From: Nannocystaceae bacterium
GTDB lineage: Bacteria > Myxococcota_A > Polyangia > Nannocystales > Nannocystaceae
Direction: 5' to 3'
DNA: 63,843 nt
NCBI GenBank assembly: GCA_019694555.1
Contig: JAIBBS010000023.1
Location: 1 to 63,843 of the forward strand
This document shows positions 32,768-40,262 of this stretch, in pieces (position 1 is the first letter of the stretch; each line of letters opens with the position of its first letter). Below the pieces are notes generated by a model, which was not told where the DNA came from, made no database searches, and was given only the letters and a program-made list of their open reading frames with translations. The position numbers and the translations under genes are program-made.

Positions 32768-34378
32768 ATGACGCGCCGCATCGGGATCGTGCTCGGCACC
32801 GTGCTCGCAGCGCCCGGCTGCAGCGACGTGCGTGACGAGCCCGCCGCCGACACCACCGGCGGCTCGCCGAGCACCACGGCGACCGTCGGCGATGCGCAGA
32901 CCACCGCGACCACCGGCACCGTCGACGACAGCGGTGGCGGCAAGCTCGACATCGGCCCCGCGCAGGATCTCGGCGGCGGCACGGTCGTGCCGCTGACGTG
33001 CGAGGACGCCGAGGCGCTGTCGACCAACGAGGGCTGCGAGTTCTGGGCCGTCGATCTGCCCAACGTCTCGCAGGCACCGCTGGCGGTGCCGCCGGCCAAT
33101 CAGCAGTTCGCGGTGGTGGTCAACAATCCCTCGACGCTGATGCCGGCCAACGTCGAGATCTTCGTCGGCAGCAGCGACGCGCCCGTCGCCAGCGGCGTGG
33201 TGCCGGCCTCGACCATCCGCGTGTTCGCGCTCGACGCGATGAACATCCAGCCCGGGGTCACCAGCGCCGACGGTGTCGCCTACCGCATCGCCGCCGACGC
33301 GCCGATCGTGGCGTACCAGTTCCAGCCGCTGGACAACGCCAGCCCGGTGTACTCCAACGACGCGACGATCCTGTTCCCGACCCACGTGCTCGACGGCGAC
33401 TACACCGCGATCACCGGCGACGCGGTGCTCGTGGACGTCGACGCCTTCTCGGCCTCGGACGACAACACCGGCGCGTTCGTGTCCGTGGTGGCGACCGAGG
33501 ACGGCACCACCGTCACGCTGTACCCCACGGCGCTGCTGCACGACGGGCCGGTCGAGAACGTGGCGCTCGATCGCGGCGAGGTCCTGACCGCGATCTCGTC
33601 GCAGCGCGGCATGCCACGGTGGGGCAACCTCTCGGGTACGCGCGTGGTCGCGGACAAGCCCGTGGCGGTGTTCTCCGGCAGCGTGGCGACCTCCGAGCCC
33701 GCCGACGCCGACGTGTGCTGCGCCGATCACGTCGAACACCAGATGCTGCCGCTGACCGCGTGGGGCAGCGCGTACGTCGTGGCCCCGGCCGCACCCGCGA
33801 CCGGCAGCGGCAGCGACGCCACGCAGTTTCGCATCACCGGCGCCTTCGACGGCACCATGCTGCAGTACGAGCCGATGCGCCCGGCCGGCGCACCCGCGAC
33901 GATCGACGCGTACCAGACCGTCGCGTTCGTCACCGACGCGCCGTTTTCCGTGCGCGCCGCCGACGAGGACACGCCGTTTTGCGTGGCGCAGTTCCTGCTG
34001 AGCAACCAGTACTTCGGCGAGCTGCTGCGCCCGGGCGATCCGTCGATGATCCTCGTGCCCGCCGCGCAGCAGTACGAGGATCGCTACGCGTTCTTGGTGC
34101 CGCAGGGCTACGCCAGCAACTTCGTCACCGTGGTGCGACCGGAGGGCTCGACCACCACGCTCGACGGCAGCGACGTCGCGGTCGCGTTCACGCCGCTGGG
34201 CCAGCTCGACCAGGCCTTCGAGTTCGCGCACCTGCCGGTCGAAGCCGGCGGCCACGAGATCGAGGGCAGCGAGCCCTTCGGCATCACCGTGGTCGGCTAC
34301 GCGCAGGACGTCAGCTACGGCTACGTCGGCGGCAGCGGGGTCGAGATCATCTCGACGCCACCACCGCCGCCGGGGTAG
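32768..34378 (+). CDS. IgGFc-binding-domain-like secreted lipoprotein
   Basis: 536 residues from the ATG at 32768. The signal peptide ends VLAAPGC (Cys about 18). A Thr/Ser/Gly-rich linker to about 60 carries the mature part away from the membrane. The large domain has VTLYPTALLHDGPVENVALD, LSGTRVVADKPVAVFSGSVA, the Cys pair DVCCADHVEHQMLPLTAWGS and YVVAPAAPATGSGSDATQFR, then FGITVVGYAQDVSYGYVGGS. This is the order seen in bacterial IgGFc-binding (FcBP-like) domains. Those are adhesive beta modules; binding to immunoglobulin is not expected in a soil bacterium. GGTACCGT lies 5 nt before the start. A large inverted repeat separates it from the convergent GST gene. Confidence 0.83.
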   Translation: MTRRIGIVLGTVLAAPGCSDVRDEPAADTTGGSPSTTATVGDAQTTATTGTVDDSGGGKLDIGPAQDLGGGTVVPLTCEDAEALSTNEGCEFWAVDLPNVSQAPLAVPPANQQFAVVVNNPSTLMPANVEIFVGSSDAPVASGVVPASTIRVFALDAMNIQPGVTSADGVAYRIAADAPIVAYQFQPLDNASPVYSNDATILFPTHVLDGDYTAITGDAVLVDVDAFSASDDNTGAFVSVVATEDGTTVTLYPTALLHDGPVENVALDRGEVLTAISSQRGMPRWGNLSGTRVVADKPVAVFSGSVATSEPADADVCCADHVEHQMLPLTAWGSAYVVAPAAPATGSGSDATQFRITGAFDGTMLQYEPMRPAGAPATIDAYQTVAFVTDAPFSVRAADEDTPFCVAQFLLSNQYFGELLRPGDPSMILVPAAQQYEDRYAFLVPQGYASNFVTVVRPEGSTTTLDGSDVAVAFTPLGQLDQAFEFAHLPVEAGGHEIEGSEPFGITVVGYAQDVSYGYVGGSGVEIISTPPPPPG

Positions 34379-34386
34379 TCCCCTCG

Positions 34387-34461
34387 AAACCTGATTCGTG
34401 GCAACGAGAACGCCGTCGGCAGGGGACGAGGGCGGTGTTCGCGTTTTCGCGAATCAGGTTT
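34387..34461. terminator. Long inverted repeat between convergent genes (possible bidirectional terminator)
   Basis: AAACCTGATTCG (34387-34398) and CGAATCAGGTTT (34450-34461) are perfect 12-nt complements. Just inside them AACGAGAACGCCG and the complement of CGGTGTTCGCGTT match at 11 of 13 positions, so a long imperfect stem could form. It fills the gap between the stops at 34378 and 34469. It has no long T-run. It could be a bidirectional terminator or a small repeat element. Confidence 0.5.
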
Positions 34462-34468
34462 TCACGCG

Positions 34469-35230
34469 CTAGCCAGCGGCGCGATCGCGGTGCTCGCGGT
34501 ACAGCGCGTCGCGCCAGCGCAGCAGATCGTCGTAGCGCGGCGCGAGCTCGGGGTCGCGGAACGTCTCGCGCGTGGCCTCGGTCAGCCGCAGGTGCGTCGC
34601 GGGTGGATCGACGAACGCGAGCACCTGCGCCATCGCGATGTCGGCGTAGCTGAAGCTCCCCAGCAGGTACACGAGCTCGCCCTCGGCTCCGCCGCGCGCG
34701 TGCAGCTCGGCGCGCAGGCCATCGAGCACCTCGACCAGCGTCTGCTCGGCGTCGCCCGCGACGGTCTGCTGGTACTTGCGCAGGGTCCGACGCACGCCGA
34801 ACGCCGCGATCGGCACCGCGAGCGGACCCAGCGGCCCCCGCGTCGCCGGCGGCACCATGTCGCGCAAGCCCGCGCGATGGTCGAGCAGTCGCATCAGCGA
34901 GCGCGCGCGTCCGGCCGCGAGCCCACGCTCCGAGCGCGCATTGGCCTCGCGCACGCGCTCGAGCAGTGCGGGCGGCACCAGCCCGGCCGCGGGCGTCTGC
35001 GCGGCAGCCCAACACGCGATGTCGAACGAGTCGGTCAACCAACCGTCGTCGCAGCGCATCACCGGCACGCTCACGCGGCCGCGCCACCTGCGGGTGCGCC
35101 ACCGCATCGCGGGCTCACCCAGCAGTGGCTCGTAGCGTTGCTTGGCGTAGCGCACGCCGCAGTGGTCGAGCGCCCACTTCGCCTTCTCCGACCATGGTGA
35201 GTACGGCAGGCTCCACAGCTGCGGCGTCAT
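34469..35230 (-). CDS. Glutathione S-transferase-family protein
   Basis: 253 residues from the ATG at 35230. MTPQLWSLPYSPWSEKAKWA matches the first strand and helix of the GST thioredoxin-like domain, with Ser11/Pro12 in place of a Cys-x-x-Cys. VPVMRCDDGWLTDSFDI supplies the cis-Pro (VPV) and the D-S glutathione gamma-Glu-binding pair. The C-terminal all-helical domain is about 150 residues and ends SFSYADIAMAQVLAFVDPPA followed by DLLRWRDALYREHR. Cytosolic detoxification or transferase activity is the family expectation; the substrate is unknown. It is convergent with the IgGFc-like gene across the inverted repeat. Confidence 0.85.
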   Translation of the reverse strand: MTPQLWSLPYSPWSEKAKWALDHCGVRYAKQRYEPLLGEPAMRWRTRRWRGRVSVPVMRCDDGWLTDSFDIACWAAAQTPAAGLVPPALLERVREANARSERGLAAGRARSLMRLLDHRAGLRDMVPPATRGPLGPLAVPIAAFGVRRTLRKYQQTVAGDAEQTLVEVLDGLRAELHARGGAEGELVYLLGSFSYADIAMAQVLAFVDPPATHLRLTEATRETFRDPELAPRYDDLLRWRDALYREHRDRAAG

Positions 35231-35349
35231 CGTCGAGCGTCGTAGCACGGGCGCGGCTGCGAAGGCGCGCGGCGCGGCTGCAGGACCGCGTCGGGCGGCA
35301 CCGCCGCGACGCGTCACAACGCCGGCCGACCGGTCTCACCCGGTTCGTC

Positions 35350-36717
35350 ATGCCCGTGCGCCGCTTCCTGCTGCCCGCCACCGTTGCGATGGCCCTGCTC
35401 GCTCCCACCGCCGCCTCGGCCGGCGGTGGACAGGCCAAGCCCAAGGCCGAGGTCGGTGCGCCGACCGTGGCCAAGCCGCTGGGACAGCTCAGCAAGACCG
35501 AGCTGCGCGCGAAGCTCTCGGGCATGTCGCTGCCCGATCTCGCCGCGTTGTTCGAGCCCATCGAGGGCGACGAGATCCCGGAGATGTTCGCCGACGGCAC
35601 CCAGGACGGCTTCGATCTGGTCTACCGCGGCGTGAAGGCGACCGCGTTCGACGATGCCGACGGCACCGACGAGGTCGCGGTCTGGATCGCACTGGTGCGT
35701 CCGACCGCCACCGGTTACACCAAGACGCTGCACAAGCTCGCCTCGCCGACGGTGCTGTCGGCCGCGCATGCCGGCACCAACGCCGGCGCGATCACGCTGT
35801 TCCACGGCGATCGCGGCCCCGCGCTGTTGCTGGGCGCCGCGATCGAGGACGACGACGGCAGCGCGGCCCAGCGCATGGCCGAGCTCGACGTGCTGCTCGA
35901 GCAGGCGATCGCGGCCGCGACGATCCTGCGCGACGACGGCGACGATCCGCTCGAGGTCCTGCACGCGATGGTCGTGCTCGGCCGCGCGATGCTCGGCACC
36001 GACCCCGATCGCCCCGCGCTCGACGTCCGCCCGATCCGCACCAGCGACTGGGATCGCCTGTGGGACCTCGAGCCCACGCGCGAGGGCGGTCGCACGGCCG
36101 CCACCACCACCGCCAAGACCGCCGCGCAGGCGTCCCCCGCATCCTTCGTCTACAAGCTCGCGCTGGGCGGCCGGGCTGGCGACGGCCGCTACCAGCTGCG
36201 CTTCGACGTGCCCGCGAAGGCCGGCCGCGAGCCGCGACGCGTGGTGAAGCTCGACCTCGACGAGCTGCTGGTCGTGACGCCCCCCGACGCGCTGAAGGCC
36301 GGTGCCGACAAGCAGTACTTCGTGCGCGTGTGCATCGCGAGCACCGGCCTCGCGGGGCTCGACGTCGACGCGCCCGCGTCCGCGAGCTGCGTGACCAAGA
36401 AGCTGTGGTGGGCCCACTCGGCCGTGAGCTGGGAGCCGCTGACGGTCTTCCGCCGCATGCGCCAGGGCAACGCCAAGATCACCGTGTTGTCATGGTGGCT
36501 CAACGCCGGCGGCAGCGAGTTCAAGTTCCTCGATCTCGACGCCGGCGACGACGGCTTCGCCTCGCTCACCGCCAACGTCGGCCCCGCAGCGGGAACCGGC
36601 CAGGTGCAGACCACCGGCGATGGTGACGGCGGCGCGCTGCATGGGGGCCAGTGCTTCTCGTGCGGGTTCCCCAGCGGCGCGGCTATCGGCACGCTGACGA
36701 TGCGGGTCGCGTACTAG
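35350..36717 (+). CDS. Secreted protein of unknown function
   Basis: 455 residues from the ATG at 35350. The signal peptide MPVRRFLLPATVAMALLAPT-AASA lacks a lipobox, so it is periplasmic or secreted. LSKTELRAKLSGMSLPDLAA starts the mature part. A domain around 50-230 has regular strands and helices (GFDLVYRGVKATAFDDADGT, ITLFHGDRGPALLLGAAIED, ILRDDGDDPLEVLHAMVVLG). The second part around 260-430 is beta-rich (YQLRFDVPAKAGREPRRVVK, KITVLSWWLNAGGSEFKFLD) and ends with a Cys pair, QCFSCGF. I do not recognise either domain. The stop abuts the convergent gene's stop (TAG-CTA) without a gap. Confidence 0.72.
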   Translation: MPVRRFLLPATVAMALLAPTAASAGGGQAKPKAEVGAPTVAKPLGQLSKTELRAKLSGMSLPDLAALFEPIEGDEIPEMFADGTQDGFDLVYRGVKATAFDDADGTDEVAVWIALVRPTATGYTKTLHKLASPTVLSAAHAGTNAGAITLFHGDRGPALLLGAAIEDDDGSAAQRMAELDVLLEQAIAAATILRDDGDDPLEVLHAMVVLGRAMLGTDPDRPALDVRPIRTSDWDRLWDLEPTREGGRTAATTTAKTAAQASPASFVYKLALGGRAGDGRYQLRFDVPAKAGREPRRVVKLDLDELLVVTPPDALKAGADKQYFVRVCIASTGLAGLDVDAPASASCVTKKLWWAHSAVSWEPLTVFRRMRQGNAKITVLSWWLNAGGSEFKFLDLDAGDDGFASLTANVGPAAGTGQVQTTGDGDGGALHGGQCFSCGFPSGAAIGTLTMRVAY

Positions 36718-37386
36718 CTAGCCCGCCCACCGCCGGCGGCGCTGCGCCGCGAGAAAGCCCAGGCCCACCGCGATCGCGCCACCGAGCATGGAGATCGGCA
36801 CCAACCACACCGGTCGTTCGTCCGCCGATGCGACGTCCTGCACGGCGACGTCGGTCGCAGCATCGGCCGCCGCAGGCTCGGTCGGTGCGTGCGGTGGCGT
36901 CGCCACCACCTTCGGCCCCAAGCGCGCCCGCAGATCCGCGAGCACCGGGGCGAGCGGCACCGTGTCCCCGTGCAGCTCGTCGTACGGCCAGTCGATGCGA
37001 TCGCCGTACACCCACGCCTGGCCGTCCTCGTTGTTCACCGTCGCGAGCACCTCGCCGTCGTGCGCGAGCAGCAACAGCGCGGTCGCGGGCGCATGGTATG
37101 GCACCGGTGCACACACGAAGTCGCGGTCGCCCCCGATCGTGAACACCTCGGGCACCTCACCCTTGAGCACCTCGAGCCGCCGCGCGACCACACGCTGGCG
37201 GTAGAGCCAGTGCTCGCCGCGGAGCTCGTCGGGCGTGACCGACTCGATCTGCACGAGCGCGACCACTTCGGCGCGGTCCAACGCCGTCGGCAGGTCCACG
37301 TACGCCGCCTTGGCCTGGGCCTGCCCGGTCGGAGCGAGAGCGAGCAGCAGCGCGGCGACCGGCAACAGCGAACGGGGGCTCGGCAT
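36718..37386 (-). CDS. Secreted protein with C-terminal membrane anchor and Arg-rich tail
   Basis: 222 residues. The signal peptide MPSPRSLLPVAALLLALAPT-GQAQA is followed by LPTALDRAEVVALVQIESV and LYRQRVVARRLEVLKGEVPE-VFTIGG, a beta-sandwich pattern often seen in myxobacterial proteins with 'VLKG' strands. A Pro/Ala linker (about 150-185) precedes a final hydrophobic helix VWLVPISMLGGAIAVGLGFL-AA and a RRRR stop. Anchor plus Arg cluster resembles a sorting tail, but no Cys precedes it. Its stop codon touches that of the gene at 35350-36717. It lies divergent from the P450 gene with 117 nt between. Confidence 0.72.
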   Translation of the reverse strand: MPSPRSLLPVAALLLALAPTGQAQAKAAYVDLPTALDRAEVVALVQIESVTPDELRGEHWLYRQRVVARRLEVLKGEVPEVFTIGGDRDFVCAPVPYHAPATALLLLAHDGEVLATVNNEDGQAWVYGDRIDWPYDELHGDTVPLAPVLADLRARLGPKVVATPPHAPTEPAAADAATDVAVQDVASADERPVWLVPISMLGGAIAVGLGFLAAQRRRRWAG

Positions 37387-37486
37387 GGTCGGGGCAGACG
37401 CCCGGCCCGCGCAAAAGTTCCGCGCGGATTTCCGTCCCGGGGCCGCGGCGAGGTGTGGCCGCCCCCGGCGTCACATCTCGCGATTC

Positions 37487-37494
37487 GCTATCGT
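37487..37494 (+). promoter_or_regulatory. GCTATCGT -10-like element for the P450 gene
   Basis: TATCGT ends 9 nt before the ATG at 37504, the same spacing as for pyrF (12082) and the lipoprotein gene at 2713. No Shine-Dalgarno is present. Confidence 0.42.
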
Positions 37495-37503
37495 CCCTCG
37501 GGC

Positions 37504-38940
37504 ATGCTGCACGTCGACGACTTGCCCCGCATCGCAGACCGGGGCCTGCTGGGCAGCTTCGGGCGCACCACCGCCGAGCGCCTGGCGATGCAGCGCGAGG
37601 TCGCGAACGCCGACGCACCGCTGGTGCGCGGACGGATCCTCCACCTGCCGCTCATCCTGCCGGCCACGCCCGACGCGTGTCACGAGGTGCTCGTCACCCA
37701 GGCCAGGAGCTTCGAGAAGTCGCCGGGCCTGCGGGTGCTGCTGCACGATCTCGCGGGTCAGGGTCTGTTCACCAGCGAGGGCGAGCTGTGGCGACGGCAG
37801 CGCAAGCTCATGGCGCCGATCTTCACCCCCGCGGCGCTGTCACGCTTCGCCGAGGCCATGCAGCAGACCGCCGAGCGCGCCGCCGATCGCATGAGCCCGG
37901 GCCAGTCGATCGATCTCGCGCACGAGACCACGCGCATCGCCATGACCGTGGTCGGCAACGCGCTCTTCGGCACCGACACCTTCGACGAGGCCGATGCGCT
38001 CGGTGCCGCGCTGACCACCGCGCTGGGCTGGGTGAACGGTGCGTTGACGTCGCCGACCATCGTGCCGCACATCTTCGTGCTCGACCTGACGCGCAAGCTC
38101 GCCGACCACAGCCCGGGTCCGGTCCGGCGCGCGCTCGAGCGCATCCGTGGCACCTTCGAGTCGCCGATCCTCGTGCCGGGCTCGCGCAGCAAGGCGCTGC
38201 GCGCCGCGATGGCGGTGGTCGAGACGCGGATCCACGAGCTCATCGCCGAGCGCCGCCGCGACGGCGTCGAACACCACGACCTGCTGTCGCGCCTGCTGCA
38301 CGCGCGCGACGCCGACGAGGGCGGTGCGATGACCGACGCGCAGGTCCGCGACGAGGTCGTCACGCTGTTCGTCGCCGGCCACGAGACCACCGCCACCAGC
38401 CTGGCGTGGTGCTTCTACCTGTTGTCCCGCCATCCCGAGGTGCGAGCGCGCGTGGTCGCGGAGGCGGACGCGCTGGGCGACGGACCCATCACCCGTTTCG
38501 ATCCCGAGCGACTCGCGCTCACGACCCGCGTCTTCCGCGAGGCGCTGCGACTGTACCCGCCGGTGATGATGTTCCCGCGGCGCACGCTCGAGCCCATCGA
38601 GCTGTGCGGCACCGCGTTGCCGGCACGATCGCTGGTCTTCGTCAGCGCGTGGGCCCAGCACCGCCGCGCCGACGTCTGGCGCGATCCCGATCGCTTCGAT
38701 CCCGATCGCTTCTTGCCCGAGGTCGAGGCCGCGCGCCCCAAGGGCAGCTACCTGCCGTTCTCCGCGGGCCCGCGCTTCTGCATCGGCATGCACTTCGCGA
38801 TGATGGAAGGGCCGATCGTGCTGGCGACCCTGCTGCGGCGCTTCCACTTCGAGCTCGACGACAGCCGCGAGATCGTCGAGGACGACTTCGCGACGCTGCG
38901 GCCACGCGGTGGCGTGCCGGCAATCGTGCGCGCGCGGTAG
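37504..38940 (+). CDS. Cytochrome P450
   Basis: 478 residues from the ATG at 37504, full length and without a membrane anchor. The I-helix oxygen-binding motif is FVAGHETTATSL. The K-helix E-x-x-R is FREALRLYPP. The meander is DRFDPDRFLPE, and the heme-thiolate Cys lies in FSAGPRFCIGMHFA (F-x-x-G-x-R-x-C-x-G). N-terminal EKSPGLRVLLHDLAGQGLFT and LWRRQRKLMAPIFTPAAL are typical of the CYP102/CYP4-like bacterial branch. It would hydroxylate or oxidise an unknown hydrophobic substrate with external redox partners, none of which are in this window. Its stop abuts that of the convergent SRPBCC gene. Confidence 0.95.
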   Translation: MLHVDDLPRIADRGLLGSFGRTTAERLAMQREVANADAPLVRGRILHLPLILPATPDACHEVLVTQARSFEKSPGLRVLLHDLAGQGLFTSEGELWRRQRKLMAPIFTPAALSRFAEAMQQTAERAADRMSPGQSIDLAHETTRIAMTVVGNALFGTDTFDEADALGAALTTALGWVNGALTSPTIVPHIFVLDLTRKLADHSPGPVRRALERIRGTFESPILVPGSRSKALRAAMAVVETRIHELIAERRRDGVEHHDLLSRLLHARDADEGGAMTDAQVRDEVVTLFVAGHETTATSLAWCFYLLSRHPEVRARVVAEADALGDGPITRFDPERLALTTRVFREALRLYPPVMMFPRRTLEPIELCGTALPARSLVFVSAWAQHRRADVWRDPDRFDPDRFLPEVEAARPKGSYLPFSAGPRFCIGMHFAMMEGPIVLATLLRRFHFELDDSREIVEDDFATLRPRGGVPAIVRAR

Positions 38941-39558
38941 CTAGCGGCGGGCCTTCGCGGGCTTCTTCGCGGCCTTCTTCGCCGCGGGCTTCTTCGTCGC
39001 CTTCTTCGCTGCGGGCTTCTTCGCCGCCTTCTTCGTCGCCGCCTTCTTCGCTGCGGGCTTCTTCGCGGCCTTCTTCGTCGCGGCCTTCGCTGCGCGCTTC
39101 TTCGCGGGCTTCTTCGTCGCGGTCTTCTTCGTCGCCTTCTTCGCCGCCTTCTTCGCCGCGGGCGTCTGCGCCCGCTTGCCGAAGTACGCATCCATCGGCG
39201 TCAGGTAGTACTCGTACCAACCCTGCGCATAGCTGGCGCTCTGCCCCGCGGGGATCTCGGTGTGCATCAGCGTCACCCGCGTGCCGCCGCGCACCGGCTC
39301 GAGCTCGATCTCCAAGAGCGAGTCGGGTGCGTCCGGCGGGAACTCGGTGCTGCGCCACGACTGCACGATGCGGCCCGGCGCGGTCTCGATCGTGCGCGCC
39401 TCGATGTAGCCGTCCCACGCCTCCATCGTGCCGTCGTCGCGCAGCCGCGCCGGCGAGCCGGTCATCGCGGCGTGGGCGACGGGGTCGAGCCACGCATCGC
39501 GGATCGCATCGGCGGGTGCGGGCAACACGGCAGAGACGACGGCGCGCTCGGTGGGCAT
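38941..39558 (-). CDS. SRPBCC/AHSA1-type protein with histone-H1-like Lys/Ala tail
   Basis: 205 residues. Residues 1-127 form an AHSA1-type SRPBCC domain: VVSAVLPAPADAIRDAWLDP, DDGTMEAWDGYIEARTIE and TRVTLMHTEIPAGQSASYAQ-GWYEYYLTPM are its characteristic strands and last helix. Residues about 130-205 are almost only Lys, Ala, Pro and Thr in repeats like KKAAKK and KKPAAKK, resembling histone H1, HctB or AlgP tails. Known SRPBCC domains bind hydrophobic ligands; the tail would bind DNA or polyanions. A fusion of the two is unusual. The basic tail could be prone to replication slippage. It ends back to back with the P450 gene. Confidence 0.85.
   Translation of the reverse strand: MPTERAVVSAVLPAPADAIRDAWLDPVAHAAMTGSPARLRDDGTMEAWDGYIEARTIETAPGRIVQSWRSTEFPPDAPDSLLEIELEPVRGGTRVTLMHTEIPAGQSASYAQGWYEYYLTPMDAYFGKRAQTPAAKKAAKKATKKTATKKPAKKRAAKAATKKAAKKPAAKKAATKKAAKKPAAKKATKKPAAKKAAKKPAKARR
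38944..39165 (-). repeat. Coding repeat for Lys/Ala/Pro-rich tail
   Basis: On the plus strand this DNA is a run of short imperfect repeats of GGCCTTCTTCGCCGC, GGGCTTCTTCGC and GTCGCCTTCTTC type, encoding KKAAKK/KKPAAKK units. Unit order varies, as expected from slippage or repeated duplication. Confidence 0.75.
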
Positions 39559-39625
39559 GATCCGCGATCATACGCGCACGCACGCCCCGGCGGCACGCAA
39601 GCGTTGCCGCCACTGCCCCGAGCGC

Positions 39626-40243
39626 TCAATCGTCCGCGCGGAAAGACAGCAGCTTGAAGCCGCCGCTCGCGACGTGCTCGACCACGGTGCCCAGCGCGTG
39701 CAGCTCGAAGCGCTGGCCCTGGGCATCCCGCACGACCAGCACCGGCCGCTTGTGGAAGACCAGCCCGTCGCGCGTCGTCGTCGCGCCGTCGCGCAGCGCG
39801 ACCAGCTCGAGCGGCTGGCCGCCGTGACGCTCGAGCAGCTGCTGCAGGTGCCCGTGGCTCTCGCCCACGTGCATGTCCCACAGCAGATCCGCGCCCATGC
39901 GATACGCGGCCGGATGCTGCGCGATCGCCCCGAACAGCCGCTGCTTGTACTCCGGCGCACTCACCGACAACGCCAGCAGCGCGCTGCGATCGCGCGTGGC
40001 CAGGCCGTCGATCACGGCGCGCGCGAGCGCCTCGAGTGAAGGCTTCGCGCCCTCGAACGCGGCGGTGCCGACGTCCCACGCCGGCATCGCCGCGCGCGCG
40101 GACGTGTCCGCGACCGCGGCGACCGGGCTCGCGACCACGTCGGCGGCCGCGACCGCGGTACGGACCGCCGCCTGCTCGCGCGGCGCTTCCGCGCACGCAC
40201 CGAGCACCAGCACCCCGAAACCCGCGATCGCGATCCGCATCAT
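39626..40243 (-). CDS. Small lipoprotein at the end of the TonB-receptor unit
   Basis: 205 residues from the ATGATG at 40243. The signal peptide IAIAGFGVLVLGAC gives a strong lipobox (Cys about 17). After an Ala/Val-rich linker, the compact domain reads LEALARAVIDGLATRDRSAL, YKQRLFGAIAQHPAAYRMGA, then LLWDMHVGESHGHLQQLLE and a beta region LVFHKRPVLVVRDAQGQRFE. No known domain is recognised. It follows the beta-helix lipoprotein gene by 19 nt, so it probably belongs to the same transcript as the TonB receptor. A surface or periplasmic accessory is likely; the role is open. Confidence 0.75.
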   Translation of the reverse strand: MMRIAIAGFGVLVLGACAEAPREQAAVRTAVAAADVVASPVAAVADTSARAAMPAWDVGTAAFEGAKPSLEALARAVIDGLATRDRSALLALSVSAPEYKQRLFGAIAQHPAAYRMGADLLWDMHVGESHGHLQQLLERHGGQPLELVALRDGATTTRDGLVFHKRPVLVVRDAQGQRFELHALGTVVEHVASGGFKLLSFRADD

Positions 40244-40262
40244 GGCTGCACCTGCACCGCGA

